Below are positions 1 through 12,700 of a stretch of 64,000 nucleotides of DNA, piece by piece (position 1 is the first letter of the stretch; every line of letters begins with the position of its first letter). The notes beneath the pieces are model-generated. The model searched no databases. It was given only the letters and a program-made list of their open reading frames with translations, and was not told the origin of the DNA. The position numbers and the translations under genes were made by a program. This DNA is from Cyclina sinensis (taxonomy: Eukaryota > Mollusca > Bivalvia > Venerida > Veneridae), in contig JAAONU010000004.1 of NCBI GenBank assembly GCA_012932295.1, positions 8,317,030 through 8,381,029 on the forward strand, written 5' to 3'.

Positions 1-667
1 CACTTAATTAGTAAATAACTTTGCAGAAAATGCAGACTGGAGGCTTAGTTTGGAATATTTAGAGAGAAATGATCAAACTTTATATTGGAATACTTCAAGC
101 ATTTCAGTTTTATGAATAAGAAAGAAAATCCTCAGCCGATTCAACAAATGACTTATTCAGTCGAAAATTTGTACTCTTTTTAAGCATTTTCATGCTGAAT
201 AGAGCACTGTTTAATCCATGATTTTGACAGAAGGGTTTCTTTTATAATAGGGAATCACCTAAAATTGTTCCTGTCGAAATCTTTTGGGAATATATTAAAA
301 TTAGGCAAATACTCACCATCACCAAAATATCAACATGTACACAGTCTGCTGTTGTTCGCGGATGAAGGGCCATTTGCAGACCCGGTTGAACGGTTTGAAA
401 ATAAGTATTTCCATGGAACAATATGCTCTTGCTTTCATGAATTCATGTGTTCTGATTCTAAGGTCACTGAGGACTTAACATCTTTCTGTTATTGACTTAT
501 CTTGGTTATTGCGAGACCATGTCAGAGGTTGGAAAACTGTATTAATTTTCCATGCTTGACTGTTCCAGCAATTTAAGGATTTCTTTGTATCTTAAGTATA
601 CTACTATTGAATCATATAGAATTTGGAACATGTGATAAGTAAGCTATATTTACTTTATTTTTTTCAG
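1..667. other. Intron sequence upstream of the first visible exon
   Basis: AT-rich non-coding sequence ending in a T-rich tract and TTTTCAG at 661-667. A 76-codon open frame at 265-495 shows no homology I recognise and no splice context. I see no further gene here. Confidence 0.6.
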
Positions 668-707
668 GAGAGAGAATACACAAGTGATGATGAGGATGAA
701 ACAGAAG
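668..707 (+). CDS. ARHGAP21/23: ARHGAP exon: acidic loop in PDZ
   Basis: A 40-nt exon between TTTTCAG and GTAACT, read in phase 0 as [13 protein letters not shown] plus one base. It joins the next exon at E|LYFQ. Human ARHGAP21 has a similarly charged insert between the first PDZ strand and the LEPxDTIFV block. Total-frame closure of the whole gene supports it. As a short exon it was found by phase and splice sites only. Confidence 0.75.
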
Positions 708-3700
708 GTAACTATGTGTTTGAATAATTTTCCACTCCATTAGTAATACAACAAATAGATTAACTGTGGTTATACCATTCAGATGCTTCACCTATTACAG
801 TTAAAAGACAAATTGAAATGTTAGTTGTTTTTTTTTCAGTCGTAATTATGATTTTAACTTCCTGATAAAATATTTCCTGTCAAAAACAGTTCTAAAGATA
901 TAATGAAAATTTCCGACTTGGATACACTCTTCAGGTTGGTAATGAAGTTAATTAACTCAATATCAGTACCCAGTAATTAGGTGATTGATAGTAATTAGTG
1001 ATACCATTACGATGAATTGATATCTCTGTGTACTAAATTACCTTAATTGATAATGAAATGATATCAAACGGAGAGAATTCAAAGTTTAAGTACACAAACT
1101 TGTATAGGAAGTAACATGTGACTACACTGCTTGTATGATATATAGTGTGTATATATATGTGTGTTATTAACTTTTAAAATTTTAAATGTTCCTGACACGC
1201 GCCTGCCTAGTATAGTCAGTATTGACTTTTGGCAGTATTAAGTTGAAGTGTAACTTGTGATAATTGTTGATATTCACTTTAGTCTGCTATGGTATAGTGG
1301 AAATATCTTACTTTAAAATGAATACAGCATCCACCTGTTGTAATTGGCCAAAATGGTTACATTTTTATTTCTAATTATTGTACTGTTGAGCAAAATGCCG
1401 TTTGTATCAGCTAATATGGAGACATTGACATCTAGCTGCCAGCTAAATGGTTAACAGCCTTGTTTATCTGCCCATGGTCGATTTTAAATGAAATGTTTAA
1501 AGGGGAATAATTATAGTCTGTTTTAGAAATTGTTGGCAAAATTAGTTGCTTGTTTTGATTCAAGTCAAGTTTAGTTGAGTTGTTTTGAAACTAAGTCCGA
1601 AAGAATGCCATCTTTCATGTTTGATTACATACTAGACTTGCTATGAAAAAAAAGTGTCTGTAATAAGTTACATAGTTGTCTTGCGTAGCTTTTTGTTCGC
1701 TTCTCCACAACATGTAACAGTCGTGTCACTTACAGATATTTTGGTGTCTAGTGTTTACAGACAGTGGCTATAAAATATGTAGTTTGACCATAAAGTTTGA
1801 TAAGATAGCGGTTTGTCCATTGTATTGAGATATCATATTTAATGTCACAACCATAGTACACAGTTTTTTTTTAAAAATACAATGGAAACAAAGGATTTAA
1901 AGGGAAAAAAAACAAGGGAGTAGGCAGAAAAACTGGAATAATTATGTTAAAATCTTGTGGTGATAAATCATCTTGTTAGTGCTTCAGTGGTGTGTTTAAG
2001 AAAATGGTACGATAATTAGTTTTCTAAATGATATAAAAGGTCTTTTACATAAAAGGAATAGTTGAGAAAGCTTTTTGATGGTATTTTACTGATCTGGGAT
2101 GGATGTTGGGGAATTAGAGAGCACAGCATTGTCTATACAAATATAAATGGTCAAGTAACATTAGCTAACAATACACTATTCAATGTGTGATCGTACAAGT
2201 TTATTACAAACCTATGATACTTAATGATGAAATACTGTGTTTGTCCAAACATGGACCAAGAGTAAATATACAATACCAAAAAATATGAACATCCATCATT
2301 TTATTCTAAACAAACAAACAAAATATAAAAAAAATGCATCAATAGTTGTGGATTGAAAAGGTGCTGCAGTAGGTGTGTACAGAAATAATAATATCATATT
2401 CTTGCCTGCTACAGCGAGAAAATGTTAATTTATGTGTTAGCTCCGTGGTTAGACCACACATTACGTTTCTAAGTTAAAAGTTCCAAGTGATAATCATGCC
2501 ACTCCTGTCATCTTATCTTTTCAATCAGTTGTTGGATTGTTTGAAAGTGTTATAAAATTTGCAGTGATGTGTAGAAAGATAAAAGAAAAAATAAGAATAA
2601 ATTTTTGGATTCAGTATTTTTGACCATTTCTGAAATGAAAATGGTAGTTGGCCATGATTTCAAAATCTTAGCTGTTTGAGCTAGATTGACTACATAAGTC
2701 AGCCCCCCTACTGACAAATGTGATAGTTTTTATTTTTTGATGACTTTAGTTTATAAATGAAATTTTTACTACATGACTTAGGTTTTAACCCTCAGTGAAT
2801 AAGTGAATGCAGAGACAGTTTACCTCATTCCTATCTCAGTTGATTGGTCGAGAAACAACAGATCCCAAATCGAAATTCCTTTGTTGGTTTTCTTATATCA
2901 TAATTTTATCTATAACTTCTAACCACTGTTTGAATTGTTTAACTGTGTGTGATATTGGTAGTTTTGTTTCATGATTGCGACTGTAATTTCAGAATTGTAC
3001 TTCCAACGTGTACAACAAGGCAGCCTTGAACCTCTCGATACAATTTTCGTGAAAAATGTCAAGGAAGGTGGCCCTGCCCACAAAGCGGGCTTGAACCCTG
3101 GAGATAGGATTATATCTGTAAATGGGGAACCAGTAACAGGGAAGTCATACGGGCAAGTGATCAATTTAATACAACACACAACAAAAGATCTGAGAATTCT
3201 TGTGGTACCGAAAGAGGAGGATATACTTCAGTTGGTTAGTAATTTTTTTAATTTTTTATTTTTTTGCAAAAGGTGCAGTTTTGAAGCTTATTTTTTATTC
3301 TATTTTGTTTACATTAAAGTCATGTGTTATTATTTCCATAAACTTTTTTTGAGTCAAAATTATAAGGCCCTGGCCAGACTTCCTTTGTAAAGAAAAAATA
3401 AAAAAAGAGAAAGAATATGAATGGAGAAATTTGTTCTCTATAATCAGTGCTGTAGTCCATAATATATACAAATATTTGTGAAATAATCACCTTGTGTCAG
3501 CAAACAAGAGGTAAAGAAGTAACTTTCTTGCTCTTTATCTATCTACAGCTGATTTTGATGAACAATAGATAAAAATTGCTACTGGCAATATTACCCCAAG
3601 GAATGTGGTCTTTTTAAGTATGAATAAACAAAGGTATTTTCTCCAAGGTGTTTAAAGCATTTTTTCCATTTTTCAGTTTTTCGACAAATACTTCTAGTCA

Positions 3701-6700
3701 TGCAATCATTTTCATAAAAGTTACAGATTTTATAACTGAAGTAACTGTTTACAACAGTTAATAGAAACCTTAAATATAGGTTAAATGTGAAATATTCAGT
3801 TTTCATTATAGGTACAGAATAGGTAAATGTGATTATATTGCTTCTAATTGGCGGGGAAGTAGTTTAATGTTTCATCAATCATATATAATTAATGTATTGG
3901 AATATTTTAATGAAATATGATCTCTTTAATTCATATTAAATAATGGATGTTAAATTTTGACTTTTATAGCCGAGTTTAGATATTGAAGGATGAACGTAAA
4001 ACTATTGTAATGTCATCTTAATTTATATGCATTTACAAGAGATTCGGACTCAATCCTTGATATTAAGACTTTTTTTTATTTTTTCAGAGTCATGCAAAAG
4101 CTTAATTTTAGAGGAATGAATGTGACAAAGAACTATCTGCTTCTTTATTTTGTAACACTTCAAACTTTCACACCTCATTTTACTCTTTATATTGCGCTAG
4201 ATTTATAGTATATGTTGTTTTTTTTCTGCCGATGGGATGTACACTTAGGATGCAGTGAATATTTGCTGAGGATTTAATTCATTGAAATCCAAAAAAAAAA
4301 ACATTGGTACTGTGTTTATTTTAAGGGAAGCCCATTCAGCTGTTCAAATTCAGGTTGTTGTGTTAGGCTATGGGTCAGTCAAAATTCTGGGTCACTTTGT
4401 TTGTACCCCACCTAACCGCACAGCCAACTGTTATTTTATGCCTGATTAAGATAGGTGGTTTTTAGTTGTTGTTTTTCCAACTGAAGTAGGTGTAACACTA
4501 AAATAAGGCATGCATTTAAAAACTGAAGGAAATCTGCAATGTAAGATATTCTATCAGTAGGTTTATCTGAAATTGAATTTTCAAAAACGCAGGCCTGGCT
4601 TATGTCGGTTTTAAGTCTTATCAGTTGCTTTGGAAAGGTGGGCATGAGTGATCTCAGACTTTACTCAATGTTTCAGTTGATATTTGTTAAATATGAGAAA
4701 AGAGTGTGGAAAAGTAATGATTTCACTGAATTTCTACTGTACATAAGGTCTTTATACACTTGAATATTATTAAAATGTTCATATCTGTAGAGGCAAAAAA
4801 AAAATTTCTTAGAATTTCATGTATTACATTAACATGTCAAAAACCCAGATTAAGTATGATTTATTTGGTTACTTTTAATGTTAGTTTTTATTTTGTTACA
4901 TGATTTTATCTTTCCACAACATTTGTATTTGTGAGATTTCTTTCAAAGGAAAACTGGTACTGTAACATTAATGGAAGTATGAAAGAATGTGGGTTTTGAA
5001 GTTATCTGTTTTATTTTTGCAGGCATACCAAAATTCATGTCAGTCTTTTGACTCTGACTTCGGAGCTGGACACTCTTTGAGGGAGTCAAGAAATTCGTAC
5101 AGTCGCCAGTCTTCAATGGACAGTAATTCATATAGTTCTGGTTCAAGTAGAGATCGTGATCGAAAAGTTCTATCAACCAGCAACCTTGATAGTCATTTTT
5201 TTGATGGGGCAGACTCAGCTCCTTACTTTGAGCAGGAACCGTTACAGCGACGACAGTTGAAGTCTTCTACTTCATACACATCAGGTTTAAGTGTTTATCG
5301 TGAACAGCAGCCAGAGGAAAATATGAATAAAAGTGTATTTTTAGATCGGCGAAGGGAGTTTGAAACACGCGCAGCTCAGGAAAATGTTAATCCAAATTCT
5401 GCCAAGACTTATTCTTTTGGCTTGTACTTTCCTAAAAAGGATTCAAAAGTTAATAGTGCTGAAAATTTATCCAGGTCGGTGGTGATCAGGCGATCTAAAG
5501 AAAGTGTGCTACAGTCTACAGATTCACAGGAGAACATTTCAAAATTACAGCCTTCCAGAACACGTAACGTGCCTATTGAATACAGACATAGTGGAAGCCC
5601 AGATCAGAAAGCTGAAAGATTCCGGTCACAGGAAGTGTTGACAAGGGATCATGAAGGCCGTTCAAGTCACTATGGGTCAGGGAGCTCAGTACGTCACAGC
5701 TTTCCCGACTCTGGGGTTCAAATCTGGACATCCCCGACTCGGAAGAATAGTGAAACAAATAGCCCATATGGGTTTGATCATGGAACCCCAACACCTGAAA
5801 GCTCAGCGAACAAACGGGACAGCTATACTTCATCAAGACAGTATGTTCCAGTTATTAATGAATCATCCATTTCAAAGAATCAAAAAATGTCAGCTAGTGT
5901 AGATAGTATTGATCCAAGGTCAAACATTTTTCATACTGAACATCACCTTCGTACATCATACAGTAACAGCCCTCATTCATCTGAGCAACAAAATCAAAGT
6001 CAACCTTCTTCAAGTAGGACTTTTATAGTGAAAATAGAAGATAGCCATGAGAGAAGTAGCACTCCAAATGTGACCCAGAGTCAAGCAGGTAACCATTCAT
6101 ATGGAGCAGCTTTTGCATTGACACGGTCCCCAGCTCCTACGGAGATTGAAATAAGACAGAAACGGGAACCAAGAATTCTAGTTTCACACAGAAAGAAGCA
6201 GTTTGAAGAGAGAAAAGAAGTAACTCCCCCACCTAGTACTAGTAGTGCTGTTCATAGTAGTAGATTTAAAACTGAGATAGAAAAAATCACAACATTCAAA
6301 AAATTTGATGGAATTCAAGCTAGACTTGCAACCTATGAGAAAAACCCTAATAATGTTGAAAACATAGTACGGTCAAGATCTCAGACGCCAGTCTCTGCTC
6401 AGCCAATTAGTAAAGCTAGGCAAATGTCGCAGGAAAGAGTGAGGTCGCCAGAGCCTCATCAGAATGCAAATACTCAGTATTCTCAGGGAAACAGCAAATC
6501 AAATTTCTCTGATTCTGCACCAATCAGAATCTATGTTTCTCAAGGAAATTCCAGTACCTCAGGGTCTCCCATTGTGGAAATCGTGCCAATGCAAAAACCA
6601 ACATATGACCTTGAATCTAGAAGTCAAAGTCAGTACGTTGGTCAGAACGACTCTCCAAGGGAAGCCAGAGATCAGACAGATTCTGAGTCTGGTCAGAAAC

Positions 6701-9700
6701 CTGTCAGGAAAGCATCCTTCCTGTCGGCAGTGAACGCTCCCTACAGCAGATGTAAGTTAACTTCTTTGTGGTATTTTATCTGCAATAGGTACTGTTAACT
6801 CTTCTCTTTAGTTAAAACACTGTTAAATAATGTACAATGTTATGAATGATGTCTTCAGTGACTGAAAAAGGCAAGGATGAATATACTAGTTCAGATTTAC
6901 AAGTTTATTATAGATAATTTTAGAATACTATTCATTTTTATTTTCCTTGCTTGTTTCAGCCATACTAATGGACATGTAGATTGCCTGAAACTCCTTAGAT
7001 TTGTGGGTCTTTAATGTCAAAGTTTTTCATTTTCACCATTTTAATCTTGTCTGTTTCGAAGAAGAAGTCAAGCTATCGTCATTGTTGTTGTCGTCATGTA
7101 AAAACTTTAATGTTAATCAAACAGTTTAAAAGGTATCAATATGAAACTTGAATGCTTGCTTATCATGACAAGAGGCATTTGTAACACAAGGGGCATTATT
7201 CTGAAAGCTATAATTTTGAAGTTATGCCCCTTTTTAACATACAATTTTGTCAAAATTGCTTATTAAGTTGAATGATTCAAAACTGTCAAAGATATCAATA
7301 TGAAACTTAGACTGCTTGCTTATCATGACAGTTGTAACACAAAGGGCATTATTCTGAAAGCTATATTTTTGGAGTTATGTCCCTTTTTAACTTACATGCT
7401 TATTACGGTAAGTTGAATGATCAAAGGTATCAATTTGATCAATATCAACATCTTGACATGAGACGTCCGAGCTATATAGACCTCCTTCAGGAGTAGTGCA
7501 CAAGAACCATAACTATGGCCCTTGGCGCCACTCAACGGAGCTCTTGTTTAGTCACATTTTTAGTTAGTTATGTATTATTTTGTTTCTTTGTGCTGTTCAG
7601 TTAAACCTCATTACTCTGTGCTTTGTAGTTTCACCAGTATGTAATTTTTTTTTTGCTTACTTAAAAAATTATCAAGACGTGTTTTTAGAAATTGCTCTGT
7701 TCACCAGCATTGTAACTTGATGTTGTTCTGTTCTCTAGTGTAGTCATTTGTAATAGATTTTGTAAAAATTGATGTTGTGCTATTTCTAGACCTTCCACAA
7801 ACGGGCTATGAGAACGAGACACCACAGTCAGATGTAACACCCAAATCGTCCCGTACATTTTCAGCTAAACCCAATGTCTCCCGAGATATGCGGGACGGAA
7901 GTGCTACCCCCACCAATTTCCAGTGGTCAGCCAGGAGTCCCAGTCCTGCACGTGGTATTTGTTGTTCTTGCATGATTGTTGTATTTTTCAATTAGAATCA
8001 TTATAGTACCCCTGAGTGACCAAGTTAAACTTTTATGTTAGTGAAAACTATAGCAAAAGCTTTGAATACACTGTAAGAAATAAGTTATGCCGAGATCATT
8101 TCTCTTGTTGCATAAAGGGAGTGAAATCAGTTTTTTGGCTCAGCTAAAATAGAATAAAAATGTTTGCTTCTTTATTGATATTCAGTGCTGATTGATATAA
8201 TTGTGCAAGTCACTTTGTTGAGTAATGTCTTAGATAATGACTTGACAAAAAAGAAAACAACTGAACGAAACTGAAGAGTTATGTAATTATTTGAATAGAA
8301 AAGCTAGCGTGTGCATGATTATCTTATCTTCTTCATCGTACTGGCAATATTGTGTTTCTTGAGTTTATGCTTAATAGGCTTATAAATATAATGTCAGTGT
8401 AATTTAGAATGGGAACAGGTAATTTACAGTGTTCAGAATATTAAGATAGCCAGTTAAAACAGAATATGCAAGGAAAAAAATTGACAAGTGTTATTGTTAT
8501 TGAAAAAAATGAGAACAAGATATCATGTAAGTTTTGCTATCAGTATACAAGTTGTACAGAAATGTTCCTTTTTATTGCATTTTATTGTCAGTAATGGGGG
8601 TACTTTGGGGTACTAGCCCACTGAGAAAATTGTAAAAGAAAGTGTTTTTTTTTTTTTCATTTTTATGTAATTTAAAGAAATCATGTCTTCTTCCTTCAAA
8701 ATGGCTAAATAAGGGTTGTTAAAAAACTAATTTTCATGTATATTAATATAGACGTGTACATTTTCAGCTATGTCACCAACCAGCATGAGTGCCTTGAGTA
8801 GTTCCGTTAGCATTTCCTCCTCTTCCCTCAGTGTGTCTCCCATGACAACATCTGCCGTCAGATTGAGGAACAAACCTGAGAGTAGGTGTTTAGTTTTTAC
8901 TTGAGGGATAATTGTCTGAACAAAATTACAGAACAGTGATTTTTTAAATTATATAAATGTTATGGATGTTAGCTGAGAAGTAATGTTACTGTAAAAGTAT
9001 GGTGAATTTGCTGGCCTGTATGAAAACTGTTTACATTTGTACTAGCACTGCCTAATCATCCCCCTTATTAGCTCACCTGAGCACAAAGTGCTCAGGGTGA
9101 GCTTTTCTGATCAGTCTTTGTCCGTCGTCCGTCGTCCGTCAGTCCGTCCGTCCGTCCGTCCGTCCGTCCGTCGTCAACTTTTCATTCAAACGACATCTCC
9201 TCTGAAACCAATGGGGCAAATTTAATGAAACTTGCCTGGGATGTTCCTTGCATGAAGCTCTACCAAGATTGTTCAAATGGTTCTGGTCCATTGCATTTCT
9301 GGTTCACTGGAGCTAAAAATAGATTTTATAAGTTGGATCTTTAAAAATCTTCTTCTCCGAAACCACAAGGCCTGGAGCTTTGATATTTGGTATGAAGCAT
9401 CATCTAGTGGACCTCTACCAAGTTTGTTCAAATTATGTCCCTGGGGACAAAACTGACCCCACCCCAGGGGTCAGTTGATTTTACATAGAGTTATATAAGG
9501 AAAACTTGAAAATCTTCTTGTCAGAAACCACAAGGCCTAGAGTTTAGATATTTGGTATGTAGCATTGTCTAGTGGACCTCTACTAAGTTTGTTCAAATCA
9601 TGGCCTCTGGGTCAAAAATGGCCCCGCCCCGGGGTCACTTGTTTTACATAGAGTTATATAGGAAAATCTTAAAAAAATCTTCTTGTCAGAAACCATAAGT

Positions 9701-12700
9701 TATAGAGCTTAGATATTTGGTGTGAAGCATTGTCTTGTGGACCTGTACCAAGTTTGTTCAAATCCTGTCCTCTGGGTCAAGAATGGCCCCGCCCCAGGGG
9801 CCACTAGTTTTACATAGAGTTATATAAGAAAATCTTAAAAAAATCTTCTTGTCAGAAACCGTAAGTTATAGAGCTTAGATATTTGGTGTGAAGCATTGTC
9901 TTGTGGACCTCTACCAAGTTTGTTCAAATCCTGTCCTCTGGGTCAAAGATGGCCCCGCCCCAGGGGCCACTAGTTTTACATAGAGTTATATAAGAAAATC
10001 TTAAAAAAATCTTCTTGTCAGAAACCGTAAGTTATAGAGCTTAGATATTTGGTGTGAAGGATTGTCTAGTGGACCTCTACCAAGTTTGTTCAAATCATGG
10101 CCTCTGGGTCAAAAATGACCCCGCCCCAGGGGCCACTAGTTTTACATAAAGTTATATAAGAAAATCTTAAAAAAATCTTCTTGTCAGAAACCGTAAGTTA
10201 TAGAGCTTAGATATTTGGTGTGTAGCATTGTCTAGTGAACCTCTACCAAGTTTGTTCAAATCCTGTCCTCTGGGTCAAAAATGACCCCGCCCCCAGGGGC
10301 CACTAGTTTTACATAGAGTTATACAGGAAAATCTTAAAAAATCTTCTTGTCAGAAACCGTAAGTTATAGAGCTTAGATATTTGGTGTGAAGCATTGTCTA
10401 GTGGACCTCTACCAAGTTTGTTCAAATCCTGGCCTCTGGGTCAAAAATGACCCCGCCCCAGGGGCCACTAGTTTTACATAGAGTTATATAGGAAAATCTT
10501 AAAAAATCTTCTTGTCAGAAACCGTAAGTTATAGAGCTTAGATATTTGGTGTGAAGCATTGTCTAGTGGACCTCTACCAAATTTGTTCAAATCCTGGCCT
10601 CTGGGTCAAAAATGGCCCCGCCCCGGGGTCACTTGTTTTACATAGAGTTATATAGGAAAAACTAAAAAATCTTCTTGTCAGAAACAAGAAGGCCTACAGT
10701 TAAGATATTTGGTATGTAGCATTGTCTAGTGGACCTCTACCAAGTTTATTCAAATCATGGCCTCTGGGTCAAAAATGGCCCCGCCCCGGGGGTCACTTGT
10801 TTTACATAGAGTTATATAGGAAAATCGTAAAAAAATCTTCTTATCAGAAACCGTAAGTTATAGAGCTTAGATATTTGGTGTGTAGCATTGTCTAGTGGAC
10901 CTCTACCAAGTTTGTTCAAATCCTGGCCTCTGAGTCAAAAATGACCCCGCCCCAGGGGCCACTAGTTTTACAAAGAGTTATATAAGAAAATCTAAAAAAA
11001 TCTTCTTGTCAGAAACCGTAAGTTTTAGAGCTTAGATATTTGGTGTGTAGCATTGTCTAGTGGACCTCTACCAAGTTTGTTAGAAAAATGTCCCTAGGGT
11101 CACTATTGGCCCCGCCCGAGGGGTCACAAGTTTTAAATAACAATATAGAAGAAAATCTTTAAAAATCTTCTTGTCTGAAACCACAAGACATAGAATTTTA
11201 AAATTTGGCATGAAGCAAGCTTTATCAAGCTTTTTCAAATTATTGGATTAGGTTAAAGGTCACGGAGGCTAAAAGTAGATTTATCTACTGTACCTCATAG
11301 AGCCTTCATTTATAGACCAATATCTTTGATATTCAGTATAGAGGTTCCTTGCATGGACCTCTACCCATGAGTAAGGTTTGAGGTCACTGGGTCAAGGTCA
11401 AGGTCACCATAGCTTATAATAGATATTTCTACTTTCTGTCATAGAGCCTTTATTTATTGACTGATATTTTACATATTTGGTTTGTAGGCACTTACATATT
11501 TTCAATTAAAAAATGAAATGCTGCTTAACAGCAAACCTAAGTACTCAGGTGAGCGATCCAGGGCCATCATGGCCCTCTTGTTATTATTACTATCTGTGTG
11601 ACAAACCAGTAAAAAGAGTCGTATGAAAATTCTATAACTAGTACTTATAACAAGAGCTGTTATTTTACTTGGGTTTAAGCTGCCGAACAATATAGATATA
11701 GATCAGACAGTGTAATGATGTGGACACGCAGTAGTTACAAATCTTACTTTTCACACACCGTAACATAATGGTTCCCATGGAAAAGAAACAAAATGCCTAT
11801 ACTAAACTTTAATTTTGCACCAAAAAAGTTTAACAAAAGTCATGTACAGTAGACATTGTTCTTTGCACAATCTCAACTTTGATTATAAAACTTTGTTATA
11901 TATGTTACAGTATCAGCAGAGGATTACGAGACAAAGTTACATCGTAGAACCTCGTATCTAATGGCAACAGCCCCCGACAGATCAGCAGTTAGTCTTAAAA
12001 TGTCTCCAACCGTTACTGTACCTCTAGATCCAAAGTAAGTTTAGTACAGACTTGATTCCAAAATAAAATATTGGGAAGCCTACATCTACTTTCAAAGTAA
12101 AAGTAAAGGGAGGTAATCTTGTGTTTTGTTAATTTATTGTTTAAAGTGCTCGTTTTTTTTTATTGATTATACGTAGGCTTTTTAGTTCAAGTGATAGTAT
12201 ATACCAAAAAAGAAGATATTTTGATATAAAGTAACCAGATAACTGGTTTGTTAGAATATCTCTATTTAGGTGTATTGATATCTTACTCAGGTAACAAGCC
12301 CTGAAATCTAGAACTTAATAAAAAGACTGAACATTAGTAGAATTTTTTTCAGACAATTTACCCTAAATCAGTTCTTCATTCTCAGAAACTAATGATTCCA
12401 GAGAAGGTTTTTAATGTGTTCATGTTTTCAAGCAACAAGAAAGTAGTGTGAAATTTTTATATGTTTTTATTTTCAGCACTCCTGCCACTCTTAGTAAACA
12501 TAAAAGCATGAGAAAACTGAAGGATTTCTTTGGGGAAAAGGTAAAAAAATCTTCATGTTTGTCATTTGTTCACTAGGACTTCAATAAAAATTTAGTTTGG
12601 TTCCTATGTTTTATGAAGTTTATTTCTGCAGTTACAAGACCTTTTGATATTTTGAAATGTTAAGGTTTTGTAAGCTTTGTTTACCGGGACAAATGTTTGT

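Noticed and set aside
265..495. 76-codon plus-strand frame upstream of the first ARHGAP exon.
   Set aside because: No family resemblance to the missing PDZ strand, no suitable splice sites and no coding-like composition.
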